Source: Bog-473 sp035947875 | GTDB lineage: Bacteria; Actinomycetota; Acidimicrobiia; Acidimicrobiales; RAAP-2 | Reading direction: 5' to 3' | DNA: 64,000 bases | Assembly (NCBI GenBank): GCA_035947875.1 | Contig: DASZJQ010000067.1 | Span: 16,717 to 80,716, forward strand | The notes under the pieces: model-generated | Told to the model about the DNA's origin: nothing | The model's database searches: none | What the model saw: the letters and a program-made list of their open reading frames with translations, nothing else | Made by a program: the position numbers and the translations under genes | In this document: one piece after another, positions 32,463 through 41,419 of the stretch | Position numbering within the stretch: position 1 is the stretch's first letter | Layout of the letters: each line of letters starts with the position of its first letter

Positions 32463-33758
32463 GTGAGCGGACTGTTCGGGCCGAACGAATCGATCCCGGG
32501 GGCCGTCGACGCCTCCAGTCGGGCCACCGCGCTGGCGCACGTGCGCGACCTCTTGCGCTCCCACGGGGTGACGGACGCCGAGATAGATCAAGCCATCGCC
32601 GACGATGTGCTCGATCTGTTCGTGGTGGATCGGATGCTGGTGCCGTCCCGCCGGCGGTACACCAGGGTGGAGGTGGCCGAGCTCACCGGCGTGAACATCG
32701 GGTTGCTCGAGCGCTTCTGGCGGGCCCTCGGGTTCCCCAACGTCGACGAGGACGAGCCGGCCTTCACCGATCTCGACCTGGAGGCGGTGCGCCTGTTCCA
32801 GGGGATGCAGGCACTCGGGGCGGCGCGTACCGACTCCGCCCTGCAGTTGGCCCGGGTGATCGGCTCGTCCATGTCACGGATTGCCGAGGCGGAGCTCGTT
32901 CCCGGCGACCTGGTCCACACCGACACGGATTCGGTGATGTCCGCCGATGCCTTTGCCAGTGTGGCCGATGTCACCATTCCCGCCATGGCCCGCCTCCTGG
33001 AGTTCGTGTGGCGGAGGCAGGTGGCCGCGGGGATCCAACGGAGCATGCACCTGCGCAGTCACGGCGTGGCCCCCGGTGCGAGCCCGACACTGGCGGTGGG
33101 ATTTGCCGACATGGTCGGGTTCACCTTGTTGAGCCAACACCTCGGCGACCGGGAACTGGCCGACGTGGTCCGGCGATTCGAGGATATCTCGCATGACATC
33201 GTGACCGGCCTCGGTGGCCGGGTGGTGAAGATGATCGGCGACGAAGTCATGTTCGTGGTCAACGATGTCGCCGACGCGGCCCGCATTGGTCTGGACCTGG
33301 CCGATGCCTACTCGGACGACGAGTTGCTGTCCGACGTGAGAGTCGGATTGGCCTCGGGTCCGGTCCTCCTGCGCGACGGCGACTACTTCGGCCCCACCGT
33401 CAACCTGGCCCACCGCATCGTCAACATCGGGAATCCCGGAACGGTGCTCATCTCCGATGAGTTCCACACGGCCCTGCTCGAGGAGGCACCCGATGAATTC
33501 ACGGCGCAGCCGCTGCGGCCCCGCCTCCTCAAGGACCTCGGCCGGGTGCAGCTGTGGTGGGCCGGCCGAGCCGGCGAGGTGGCCGACGGAACCGGCGCGG
33601 CGGCGGACCGTCGGCGCAATGTGCGCTGGGAGCGGCTCTCCGAGGTGCTGCGCGACCTCGAGGAACTGCGCGGGGTGGGCGAGCGGCTGCTGTCGAGCAA
33701 CCGCTCGGCAGGGTCAGGCGCCGTGCAGTCGGGCGGTGGCGATGCCGAAGGGTCGTAG
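32463..33758 (+). CDS. Class III adenylate/guanylate cyclase with N-terminal regulatory domain (Rv1264-like)
   Basis: 431 residues. The N-terminal part (about 1-190) is all-helical, with VEVAELTGVNIGLLERFWRALGF, as in the pH-sensing regulatory domain of mycobacterial Rv1264. The catalytic domain (about 205-360) has FADMVGFTLLS (first metal Asp), GRVVKMIGDEVMFV (substrate Lys and second metal Asp) and GPTVNLAHRIVNIG (transition-state Asn and Arg). All catalytic residues expected for an active class III enzyme are present. The last 70 residues are acidic and low complexity. Soluble; no membrane segment. It follows gpsA by 10 bases. Confidence 0.9.
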   Translation: MSGLFGPNESIPGAVDASSRATALAHVRDLLRSHGVTDAEIDQAIADDVLDLFVVDRMLVPSRRRYTRVEVAELTGVNIGLLERFWRALGFPNVDEDEPAFTDLDLEAVRLFQGMQALGAARTDSALQLARVIGSSMSRIAEAELVPGDLVHTDTDSVMSADAFASVADVTIPAMARLLEFVWRRQVAAGIQRSMHLRSHGVAPGASPTLAVGFADMVGFTLLSQHLGDRELADVVRRFEDISHDIVTGLGGRVVKMIGDEVMFVVNDVADAARIGLDLADAYSDDELLSDVRVGLASGPVLLRDGDYFGPTVNLAHRIVNIGNPGTVLISDEFHTALLEEAPDEFTAQPLRPRLLKDLGRVQLWWAGRAGEVADGTGAAADRRRNVRWERLSEVLRDLEELRGVGERLLSSNRSAGSGAVQSGGGDAEGS

Positions 33759-36383
33759 GGGGAACGAACCCTCGAACGGGCTCTGGGGATAGCCCCGCAG
33801 GTCGACCAGCCATCCGGCGTGGCCGTCGATGGTGACCGTGGTCGCCTCAGGGCGGGGGTTGAAGACCCGGACCTCGAGCACACCTCCATCGCGGCGCAGG
33901 GCGCTGACCTCGGCGCCGCTGATGCTCAGCTCGGTCCCGGTGGGTGGACGGTCGCCGCCGCCCAGGCTGGTGACCACTTCGAGGGGCAGCAGCACATCGT
34001 CGGCCAGGGCGTAGGGATCGTCGACGTCGAGGGCCAGGGCGTAGGTGAGCTCGACCCGTTGCCCGGTCATCTGGAGCCCGTCGACCGGCGTCATGGGGCC
34101 GGCGGGGAAGGGCCGGTAGGCCATGCCGAGACGAGACAGCATGCCGGTCGAGCGCAACACGGTCAGGGCGATGGTGGCGGCGGCATCACCGTGCGACGTC
34201 GGCCCGATGTCGATGAGCTCGTACTCGCAGACCCCGTCGTGGACGACGGTCAGGCCGCCGGCGGACACGAAGCGGCGGGCGGGCGCGGTGGGGAGACCGA
34301 ACTCGTCGGTCCGGCCCTCGGCGGTGAGGCCGCGTTCGACCGTGGTGAAGGAACACTCGGCCCGCGACGTCCGGGCCGGCTCGGGCAGGGGCAGGTGGAC
34401 CCGGAGGCGGTGGTCCCGGCTGGGGTTGACGAAGGACGTGGTGACGCGCACCACCGGCTCGTCGGCCCGCAGTTCCAGGACGGTCGTGACCTCGACCGTG
34501 TGCTCACCCACCCGGGCCTGTGAGCCTCCCTCGGTGTGATCCGGCCAGAGGTAGGAGGCCGCGATCTCCACGCGGGCGCGCACCGGTCCGGGCTCGAGCA
34601 CCCGAACGGCCACCGAGGTCGGCGCCTCCACGAAGGAGTCCTTCAGGGGGGGGGAGTAGTTGTAGGAGTCGCCCAGGTCTCCGCCATCGACCAACTGGCC
34701 GTAGCCCGGCCGGCCGTCGAGCGAGAACGTGCCGAAGGTCTCGTCAACCTCGACCGAGACCAACCCGTTGGAGAGCGTGGCCGGCCGCCCGGCTGAGACG
34801 GCCGCCACGGGGTGGGTCAGCGGCACCGGCTCGAAGGCCCGCCAGCCGTAGCCCGCGACCTCCGCCACCCGGGCCGCAATGCGCCGGATGGGCGGCTGGT
34901 TCAAGGCGATGCGCACCACGGCCTCGGGCCGGGCCGCCAGCCGGGTGTAGATGTCCGCCTTGGCTTGGGCGATCGGCACGTTGTGCCGCTCGTCGGGACC
35001 GACCGACACGGTGATGTCGATGCCCTCCTCGTCCTCCTCGACGACCACGTCGTGGACCCAGGCGTCGTTGTCGATGCGCGGGCCCTGGAGCATGCCGAGG
35101 ACGGTGCGGACGGTGTCGGCATCGAGCACCATGGATCCGGGGAGTCCGGTGCGTTCGGAGATGACCTGGACGTCGGCGCTCGGCGGCTCGGTCGCCCCCA
35201 CCACCAGCTCGACCACGCCTGACCGTGTCCGTTGGACCGGGTTGAGGACGGTGGCGCCGGCATCGGCCAGCGACCGGGCGAACGACTTGGTGGCCCGGTC
35301 CGCCAGGCCGGTGGCGATGGTCCGCGCTTCGGCGTAGCGGTGCAGGACGGCGTCGACCACGTCATCGATGGAGCAGGCGCAGATCGAATCGTGGGCGGAG
35401 TTGCGCACCATCTCCTTCCAGGCCAGATCGAGCAGCCGCTGCGGCCACTGGGCCGGCTCCTGGAACAGCGCCGCCAGGGGTTCGGCCCGCCGTTCCAGCT
35501 CGCGCTCGGCCCGCCCGCCCATGCGCTTGACGTCGACCCGGTTGGAGGTCACGCCCATGAGCATGTTGGCCCGGAAGCCCGAACGAAGCTCGCCCTTCCA
35601 GTGCTCGAGCCCTTCGGTGGGTGCGGTGGCCAGATACGTGGGCAGGGAGGTGACCTCGAAGAAGAAGTCGTCCTGGAGATCATTGGCCTCGGCGACGACG
35701 CGGCCGAGAAACGGCTGGGGCATGAGGTGATCCGAGCCGTTCATGGTGAGCAGATCGTCGATGACGAGGGTGCCGACCTCTTGGAGATGGTCGGCCGTGC
35801 GCTGGATGAGGGTCTTGGCATCATCGGGGAGGGCGGCTCCGTTGCCGTAGCCGACCGGTAGGTATTCGGCCCGCACCGTGGACCCGTCCGGCGCTTCCCA
35901 GGTGAACCCGGTCTTGGTGATGGCCGATGGCACGCCGCGCCAGACGACGGTGTGGGCAAATCCGCCCAGTCGCAGGATCTGGGGCATCTGGGCGATATGC
36001 CCGAACATGTCGGGCAGGTAGCCGACGTCCATGGTGCCGCCGAACGCGGCGCTACGGAGGAGGCCCATTTGCAGGTTGCGGATGATGGTCTCGCCCGAGG
36101 CCAGGAACTCGTCCATCAGGATGTACCAGGGGCCCATGCTGATCCGGCCGGCCGCCGCCAGGGCGCGCAGGCGCTCCTCGGCCTCGGGGCGAACCTCGAG
36201 GTAGTCGTCGACCACAGCCATCTGCCCGTCCAACATGAAGTACGGGTAACTGTCGTCGGACTCCAACAGCGGGATCAGTGTGTCCACCAGGTCAATCAGG
36301 TTGAGGCGAAAGTCCTGGTAGGACCGGTACCACTCACGGTCCCAATGGGTGTGCGGCACGATGGCGATGCGACGGGGTGTCAT
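33714..36383 (-). CDS. Glycoside hydrolase family 38 alpha-mannosidase
   Basis: 889-residue cytoplasmic exo-mannosidase. The N-terminal catalytic domain has the zinc-site motif VPHTHWDREWY (about residue 11), the LDGQMAVVDDY strand and the DMFGHIAQMPQIL segment with the nucleophile region; a central helix bundle and beta-rich C-terminal domains follow, as in bacterial MngB-like enzymes. Target is probably mannosylated glycans or glycolipid fragments. ATG 36383 is supported by a TAGTCT hexamer 7 bases upstream. Its 3' end overlaps the 3' end of the cyclase by about 45 bases in the opposite direction. Confidence 0.93.
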   Translation of the reverse strand: MTPRRIAIVPHTHWDREWYRSYQDFRLNLIDLVDTLIPLLESDDSYPYFMLDGQMAVVDDYLEVRPEAEERLRALAAAGRISMGPWYILMDEFLASGETIIRNLQMGLLRSAAFGGTMDVGYLPDMFGHIAQMPQILRLGGFAHTVVWRGVPSAITKTGFTWEAPDGSTVRAEYLPVGYGNGAALPDDAKTLIQRTADHLQEVGTLVIDDLLTMNGSDHLMPQPFLGRVVAEANDLQDDFFFEVTSLPTYLATAPTEGLEHWKGELRSGFRANMLMGVTSNRVDVKRMGGRAERELERRAEPLAALFQEPAQWPQRLLDLAWKEMVRNSAHDSICACSIDDVVDAVLHRYAEARTIATGLADRATKSFARSLADAGATVLNPVQRTRSGVVELVVGATEPPSADVQVISERTGLPGSMVLDADTVRTVLGMLQGPRIDNDAWVHDVVVEEDEEGIDITVSVGPDERHNVPIAQAKADIYTRLAARPEAVVRIALNQPPIRRIAARVAEVAGYGWRAFEPVPLTHPVAAVSAGRPATLSNGLVSVEVDETFGTFSLDGRPGYGQLVDGGDLGDSYNYSPPLKDSFVEAPTSVAVRVLEPGPVRARVEIAASYLWPDHTEGGSQARVGEHTVEVTTVLELRADEPVVRVTTSFVNPSRDHRLRVHLPLPEPARTSRAECSFTTVERGLTAEGRTDEFGLPTAPARRFVSAGGLTVVHDGVCEYELIDIGPTSHGDAAATIALTVLRSTGMLSRLGMAYRPFPAGPMTPVDGLQMTGQRVELTYALALDVDDPYALADDVLLPLEVVTSLGGGDRPPTGTELSISGAEVSALRRDGGVLEVRVFNPRPEATTVTIDGHAGWLVDLRGYPQSPFEGSFPLRPFGIATARLHGA

Positions 36384-36390
36384 GACCGAC

Positions 36391-36396
36391 AGACTA
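36391..36396 (-). promoter_or_regulatory. -10 hexamer TAGTCT of the alpha-mannosidase gene
   Basis: Read on the minus strand, TAGTCT ends 7 bases before the ATG at 36383. Confidence 0.62.
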
Positions 36397-36432
36397 TGAC
36401 GTGCAGCGACAACCGGCCGGATCACGTCGAGG

Positions 36433-37953
36433 ATGAGCCCGGCTGACCGTTCGTCATCCGGTCCGGGCGAGCTGGGTGCGGGGGGCACGCTGCTGCGGCT
36501 GTGGTCGGAGCGTTGGCGGGCGGACCCGGACCGCCCGGTGCTGGTCAGCGGGGAGGACCCCGCCGCGGTGCTGTCCCACCAGGCCCTGGCCGAGCTGACC
36601 GCCGGTGCGGCGGCCGTGCTGGCCGCACGCGGAGTGGCGGCGGGTGACCGGGTGCTCTGGTGCCGCTCGCCGTCGTTGGACTCCATCGTGGGCCTGCTCG
36701 GCGCGCTGCGCCTGGGGGCGGTGGTCGTGCCGCTCAATCCCCGGAGCGCCGGCGGCGAGCTCAGCTACGTGGTGGGTGACGTGCGACCGGTCGCCGCGTT
36801 GGTCGCGTCGACCGAGCATCGACGATGGATCGAGGCCGCCGATGTATCGGTGAATGTGCTGGTGCCCGATGACTTCGGTGCGGCGGCGGCGAGGTCGGCG
36901 GCGTCGGCGACGTCGGCGTCGGCACCGACGCTCGACGCGGCACGACCCGATGACGACGCCCTGATCGTGTACACCTCGGGCACCACCGGCCGACCCAAGG
37001 GTGCCGTCCATACCCACCGCTCGTTGTTGGCCGGGGCGCAGGCGCTCCGTGTGGCCTGGGGCTGGCAACCAGACGACCGTCTGATCCTGACGCTCCCTCT
37101 CTTCCACGTGCACGGGCTGTGCGCCGGGCTGTTCGGGACGCTCGCCGCCGGCGCATCGACCCTCGTCTTCGAGCGCTTCGAGGTGGGGTCGACCCTGGAC
37201 GCGGTGCCACAGGGCTCAATGTTCTTCGGCGTGCCCACCATGTACCACCGCCTGGCTGGATCGGGTCGGGCGGGTGAGCTGTCGGCGCTGCGCCTCTGTG
37301 TCTCGGGATCAGGACCCTTCCCGGCCGAGTTGTGGCGGAGCTTCAACGGCGAGCACCACGTGGCCGTCCTGGAGCGCTACGGCATGTCCGAGACGCTGCT
37401 GACCCTCTCCAATCCGCTGACCGGTGAGCGCCGTCCCGGATCGGTGGGTCTGCCCCTGCCCGGCGTGACGGCCACCATCGCCGGCGCCGACGAGCACGGG
37501 GTGGGCGAGTTGATGGTCCGGGGGCCGTCATTGTGCCGCGGCTACTGGGAGCGGCAGGAGGCCACGGCGTCCTCGTGGAGGGAGGGGTGGTTCGCCACCG
37601 GGGATCTGGCCTCGGTCGAGCCTGACGGCTATTACTCCATTCGCGGTCGACGGACGGAGCTGATCATCACGGGCGGCCACAACGTGTACCCGGCCGAGGT
37701 GGAATCCGTGTTGGGCCGTCACGCCTCGGTGGCCGAGATCGCCGTGGTCGGCATCGCCTCGGTGGAGTGGGGCGAGTCCGTCGTCGCCTTCGTGGTCGGC
37801 GCCGAGGGGGAGCCCGACCTCGCCGCGCTGGCCCGGTTGGCGGCGCAGGAGCTGACGCCCTTCAAGCAACCCCGGGAGTACCGGGTGGTGGACGCCTTGC
37901 CGCGCAACGCCATGGGCAAGGTCGTCCGCCGGGATCTGCGGGGTCCGGGCTGA
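36433..37953 (+). CDS. Acyl-CoA synthetase (AMP-forming), malonyl-CoA synthetase-like
   Basis: 506 residues of the ANL superfamily. Motifs are VYTSGTTGRPKGAVHTH (P-loop), RYGMSETLLTL, FATGDLASVEPDGYYS, the hinge GRRTELIITGGHNVYP and the catalytic Lys in NAMGKVVRRDL. The short length, the compact RYGMSET motif and HVHGLCAGLFGTL resemble MatB-type malonyl/methylmalonyl-CoA ligases, though substrate cannot be assigned by eye. The ATG lies 49 bases from the divergent mannosidase start. No malonate decarboxylase or transporter is next to it. Confidence 0.88.
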   Translation: MSPADRSSSGPGELGAGGTLLRLWSERWRADPDRPVLVSGEDPAAVLSHQALAELTAGAAAVLAARGVAAGDRVLWCRSPSLDSIVGLLGALRLGAVVVPLNPRSAGGELSYVVGDVRPVAALVASTEHRRWIEAADVSVNVLVPDDFGAAAARSAASATSASAPTLDAARPDDDALIVYTSGTTGRPKGAVHTHRSLLAGAQALRVAWGWQPDDRLILTLPLFHVHGLCAGLFGTLAAGASTLVFERFEVGSTLDAVPQGSMFFGVPTMYHRLAGSGRAGELSALRLCVSGSGPFPAELWRSFNGEHHVAVLERYGMSETLLTLSNPLTGERRPGSVGLPLPGVTATIAGADEHGVGELMVRGPSLCRGYWERQEATASSWREGWFATGDLASVEPDGYYSIRGRRTELIITGGHNVYPAEVESVLGRHASVAEIAVVGIASVEWGESVVAFVVGAEGEPDLAALARLAAQELTPFKQPREYRVVDALPRNAMGKVVRRDLRGPG

Positions 37954-37976
37954 TGAGCGCGGCGATCGGCCTGCGG

Positions 37977-37982
37977 TAGCGT
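37977..37982 (+). promoter_or_regulatory. -10 hexamer TAGCGT, leaderless promoter
   Basis: TAGCGT ends 8 bases before the ATG at 37991. Confidence 0.6.
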
Positions 37983-37990
37983 GAACCGGC

Positions 37991-38290
37991 ATGTCCACCT
38001 TCCTCATGCTCTCCACCGTGGGACCCGATGGCGCGGCGACGCTGAGCGAGAATCCCGATCGCCTCAAGGCGGTCAATGCCGAGGTCGAAGCCATGGGCGT
38101 CAAGGTCCTGGCGCAGTGGGCGCTGCTCGGCCCCTACGACTTCTGCACCGTGCTGGAAGCTCCCGACGAGAAGACGATGGCTCGTGTGGCCCTGGTGCTC
38201 GGGGCCCGCGGCACCCTCAAGACCTTGACGCTCTCGGCCATTCCGATCGACGAGTACATCGCCTCGGTGCGCAACGTCGGCGGGAGCTGA
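37991..38290 (+). CDS. GYD-domain protein
   Basis: 99 residues. The domain is a ferredoxin-like small fold; the family signature GYD/GPYD is visible as WALLGPYDFCTVLEAPDEKTM, followed by LKTLTLSAIPIDEY. It is cytoplasmic with no added segments. GYD proteins are common in soil bacteria and archaea and have no established biochemical role. The ATG is preceded by a -10 hexamer, so it has its own promoter although it follows the synthetase by 37 bases. It converges on the small gene at 38297 with six bases between stops. Confidence 0.85.
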   Translation: MSTFLMLSTVGPDGAATLSENPDRLKAVNAEVEAMGVKVLAQWALLGPYDFCTVLEAPDEKTMARVALVLGARGTLKTLTLSAIPIDEYIASVRNVGGS

Positions 38291-38296
38291 CCCGGC

Positions 38297-38536
38297 TCAG
38301 TGCCACCAGAAGCCTTGACGGCTCCGCTCCCGGCGGACATCGTCGCGGGTGAAGAGGTCACCCAGAATGCTCCCGTCGGAGAGGCGACGAATGCGGTAGC
38401 CGCCGTCGGTGAATTCGGCCACCTCGAAGCCGCGGACCCAGGTCCCCTGGTAGCGATTGCGGACATCGACGGCCGTCCCGGGCGCCAGCGGGGAACGAGC
38501 GTTCGGATCAGGCGACGACCCCCCTGCAGTGCTCAC
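38297..38536 (-). CDS. Small conserved-looking protein with SH3/Tudor-like sequence
   Basis: 79 residues. After a Ser/Pro-rich start (about 1-18) the rest reads as a five-stranded barrel: GTAVDVRNRYQGTWVRGFEV, GGYRIRRLSDGSILG, LFTRDDVRRE, ending in GFWWH. The alternating pattern with basic and aromatic residues is like SH3/Tudor-type modules that bind nucleic acid or peptide tails. I do not know a named family. The GTG start follows a TACGAT hexamer by six bases (GGAGG also lies between). It probably is a real cytoplasmic protein. Confidence 0.7.
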   Translation of the reverse strand: MSTAGGSSPDPNARSPLAPGTAVDVRNRYQGTWVRGFEVAEFTDGGYRIRRLSDGSILGDLFTRDDVRRERSRQGFWWH

Positions 38537-38542
38537 GCCTCC

Positions 38543-38548
38543 ATCGTA
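38543..38548 (-). promoter_or_regulatory. -10 hexamer TACGAT
   Basis: Read on the minus strand, TACGAT ends 6 bases before the GTG at 38536; the six bases GGAGGC could also act as a ribosome site if transcription begins further upstream. Confidence 0.5.
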
Positions 38549-38568
38549 TTGACACCCACCGGTCCGCC

Positions 38569-39267
38569 ATGAACTCCGAGATCATCCCGCCCGATCTTTC
38601 CGAGGAACGAAGTCTCTTCGCGCAGGGTCACCGGCGGGTCGCGGGTCTGGACGAAGTCGGCCGCGGCGCCTGGGCCGGGCCGGTGTCGGTCGGCGTCGCC
38701 GTGGTGGTGGCGGCGAACAGCGAGGACTCCATGCCGGAGTGGTTGCGGGATTCGAAGCAGCTCAGTGAAGCGCGGCGCGAGTCGATCTTCAGGTCGGTGG
38801 GCGACTGGTGCGTCGAGTGGTCGGTCGGCCATGCCTCTCCGGAAGAATGCGATCAGCGGGGGATGCGGGTGGCGCTGCAGTGGGCCTCCCTGCGGGCCCT
38901 GGCCGGCTTGAAACGTGCACCCGATGCCGTCCTGGTGGACGGGCCACTCGATCTGTTGCACGGATCGGAAGCTTCGGGGTCGGGATTTGCCGGGACGGTG
39001 CGGCCCGTTGTCGGTGGGGACGCCCGGTGCGCCTCGGTCGCCGCCGCCTCGGTGCTGGCCAAGGTGGTGCGCGATCGCCTCATGCGGGGGGAATCGGAGC
39101 ACTTCCCCGCGTACGGATTCGAGCGGAACAAGGGCTATCCGACCCCGATTCACCAGACCGCCCTGCGCGGCTACGGGCTCTCGTCCATCCATCGGCGAAG
39201 CTGGTCCTACGTGGCGTCGTTGCCCTGGAGCGACGGGTTCGCGGTCGGTGATGAAAACCCGGTCTGA
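38569..39267 (+). CDS. rnhB: Ribonuclease HII
   Basis: 232 residues. It removes single ribonucleotides and RNA primers from DNA. The first acidic residues are in GLDEVGRGAWAGPV (DEVGRG motif), the third in LVDGPLD, and the fourth in KVVRDRLM preceded by the SVAAASVLAK signature; GFERNKGYPTPIHQTALRGYG closes the fold. Length is typical. It is divergent from the small gene at 38536 and is followed 50 bases later by the ABC ATPase gene, which has its own promoter. Confidence 0.95.
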   Translation: MNSEIIPPDLSEERSLFAQGHRRVAGLDEVGRGAWAGPVSVGVAVVVAANSEDSMPEWLRDSKQLSEARRESIFRSVGDWCVEWSVGHASPEECDQRGMRVALQWASLRALAGLKRAPDAVLVDGPLDLLHGSEASGSGFAGTVRPVVGGDARCASVAAASVLAKVVRDRLMRGESEHFPAYGFERNKGYPTPIHQTALRGYGLSSIHRRSWSYVASLPWSDGFAVGDENPV

Positions 39268-39304
39268 CCAGGCGCGGCACCGGTGATGTCGGCCCGGGGC
39301 GCGG

Positions 39305-39310
39305 TAGTGT
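39305..39310 (+). promoter_or_regulatory. -10 hexamer TAGTGT of the double ABC ATPase gene
   Basis: TAGTGT ends 7 bases before the ATG at 39318, which sets the start and excludes the GTG at 39309 inside the hexamer. Confidence 0.62.
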
Positions 39311-39317
39311 GGGGCCC

Positions 39318-41396
39318 ATGACGCCGGTGCTGGAGGTTGAGCGCCTCCGGACGGAGTTCCGCATGCGCACGGCCACCGTCGTGGCGGTCGACGGGGTCTC
39401 CTTCCAGGTCAACCAGGGGGAGTGCGTCGGGATCGTCGGCGAGTCGGGCTGCGGCAAGACCACGACCGGCTTCTCGATCATGCGCCTGCTGCCGATCAAC
39501 GGCCATCTGACCGACGGCCGGATCATGTTGAACGGCCGGGACCTGGCCGGCCTCTCGGAGAAGGAGATGCAGGGGGTCCGCGGCGACGAGGTGGCCCTCA
39601 TCCCGCAGGACCCCTTGACGTCGCTGAACCCGACCATGACCATCGGTCGTCAGATCGGTGAAGCCGTCCGGCTGCACCGCGACGTGAGCCGTCAGCAGGT
39701 TCGGGACCGGGCCCTCGAAGTCTTGAGCATGGTCGAGATGCCCCGGCCGGCCGAAAGGCTCGACCAGTACCCCCACGAGCTCTCGGGCGGGCTGCGCCAG
39801 CGGGTCATGATTGCCATGGCGCTGGCCTGCGAGCCCAAGCTCCTGATCGCCGACGAGCCCACCACGGCGCTCGACGTCACCATTCAGGCCCAGATTCTCG
39901 ATCTCATCGACGACCTGCGCCAGCGCCTGCGCATGGCGGTGTTGCTCATCACCCACGACATGGGCGTCATTGCCGGCCGAACGGACCGCGTGGTCGTGAT
40001 GTACGCCGGCAAAGTGGCGGAAGAGGCCGACACCGTCGAGCTGTTCTCCCGCATGCGTCATCCCTACTCCGAGGCCCTCCTCGAGTCGGTCCCGAAATTG
40101 GATCGCAGCCCGGCCGATCGGCTGCTCAGCATTTCCGGCCTGCCGCCCGACCTCTCGCAGACCATCACCAACTGCCGCTTCGCCCCACGCTGCCAGTACG
40201 CCACGGATCAATGCCGAGCCGAGGATCCCCCGCTCGAGGACGTGACCGGCGGGTCGGCCCATCATCGGTTTGCCTGCTTCCACCCGGTCAGTCACCACCT
40301 GACGGTGGCGGCCACGGTGGTCGGAGCCGAGGACCCGCGCCTGGAGGCACGCCGTCAGGAGGTGTCGGCCCTGCCCGAGATCCTCCGGGTCGATGGTCTG
40401 GTCAAGGAATTCCCGGTGCTCGGGGGCAGCGTGATCCGTCGGACCATCGGCACCGTCAAGGCCGTGTCCGATGTCGCCTTCTCGGTCCGGCGGGGCGAGA
40501 CGTTCGGACTGGTCGGCGAGTCGGGCTGCGGCAAGACCACCGTGGGCCGGTTGATCGTCGCCCTGGAGCGGCCCAACGCCGGCATCATCGAGTTCGAGGG
40601 GCATGACGTGCATGCGCTGGCCGGAGGGGAATTGCGCTCGCGCCGACGTGACCTGCAGTTGATGTTCCAGGATCCCTACGCCTCACTCGATCCCCGCATG
40701 CGGGTGGGGTCGATCATCCGGGAACCGCTCCGGGTCCAACGGGTCGGATCGGCCAAGGAGCAGGACGAGCGGGTGCGCAGCCTGATGAGCGAGGTCGGGC
40801 TGAGTGATCAGGCCCTGGGGCGCTACCCGCACGAGTTCTCGGGCGGCCAGCGACAACGGATCGGACTGGCCCGTGCGTTGGCGCTTGACCCCAAGTTGGT
40901 GGTGGCGGACGAACCCGTGTCGGCGCTCGACGTCTCGGTGCAGGCCCAGATCCTCAATCTCATGAAAGACCTGCAGGCCCGGCACGGCCTGACCTTCCTG
41001 ATGATCTCCCACGATCTGGCCGTCATCCGCTACATGGCCGACACCATCGGGGTCATGTACCTGGGCAAGTTGGTCGAGCTCGGACCGGCGGCCCAGATCT
41101 ACGAGCACCCGGCCCACCCGTACACCAAGGGCCTGCTCGAAGCGGTACCGGTGCCCGACGTGAGCGTCAAGGTCCATACGGTGGGGAAGACGGCGGTGCG
41201 GGGCGAGCTGCCCTCGGCCGTGGACCCCCCTTCGGGGTGTCGTTTCCGCACCCGGTGCCCCAGAGCCGAAGCGCTCTGTGCCGAGGTCGAGCCTCCCTAC
41301 AGCCAGTTTGGCGGTGGGCACGTCGCGGCCTGCCACTTCCCGCTGGAGACGCCGGTGACGTTGACGACCGCCGCCGCTCCCGCCGGCAACAGCTGA
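39318..41396 (+). CDS. Double ATP-binding protein of a peptide/nickel-type ABC importer (DppD-DppF fusion)
   Basis: 692 residues consisting of two complete ABC ATPases. Each half has Walker A (GESGCGKTTTG, about residue 41, and GESGCGKTTVG, about residue 400), an LSGG-type signature (LSGGLRQRV and FSGGQRQRI), Walker B with DEP and an H-loop (LITHDM, MISHDL), and the oligopeptide-transporter C-terminal cysteine region (FAPRCQYATDQCRAEDP; FRTRCPRAEALCAEV). Such fusions couple to two permeases and a binding protein. Those components are encoded on the opposite strand just downstream, converging with 23 bases between, an unusual split of one transporter. Confidence 0.93.
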   Translation: MTPVLEVERLRTEFRMRTATVVAVDGVSFQVNQGECVGIVGESGCGKTTTGFSIMRLLPINGHLTDGRIMLNGRDLAGLSEKEMQGVRGDEVALIPQDPLTSLNPTMTIGRQIGEAVRLHRDVSRQQVRDRALEVLSMVEMPRPAERLDQYPHELSGGLRQRVMIAMALACEPKLLIADEPTTALDVTIQAQILDLIDDLRQRLRMAVLLITHDMGVIAGRTDRVVVMYAGKVAEEADTVELFSRMRHPYSEALLESVPKLDRSPADRLLSISGLPPDLSQTITNCRFAPRCQYATDQCRAEDPPLEDVTGGSAHHRFACFHPVSHHLTVAATVVGAEDPRLEARRQEVSALPEILRVDGLVKEFPVLGGSVIRRTIGTVKAVSDVAFSVRRGETFGLVGESGCGKTTVGRLIVALERPNAGIIEFEGHDVHALAGGELRSRRRDLQLMFQDPYASLDPRMRVGSIIREPLRVQRVGSAKEQDERVRSLMSEVGLSDQALGRYPHEFSGGQRQRIGLARALALDPKLVVADEPVSALDVSVQAQILNLMKDLQARHGLTFLMISHDLAVIRYMADTIGVMYLGKLVELGPAAQIYEHPAHPYTKGLLEAVPVPDVSVKVHTVGKTAVRGELPSAVDPPSGCRFRTRCPRAEALCAEVEPPYSQFGGGHVAACHFPLETPVTLTTAAAPAGNS

Positions 41397-41419
41397 GCGC
41401 AAGCGCGCCACGGTCGGAC

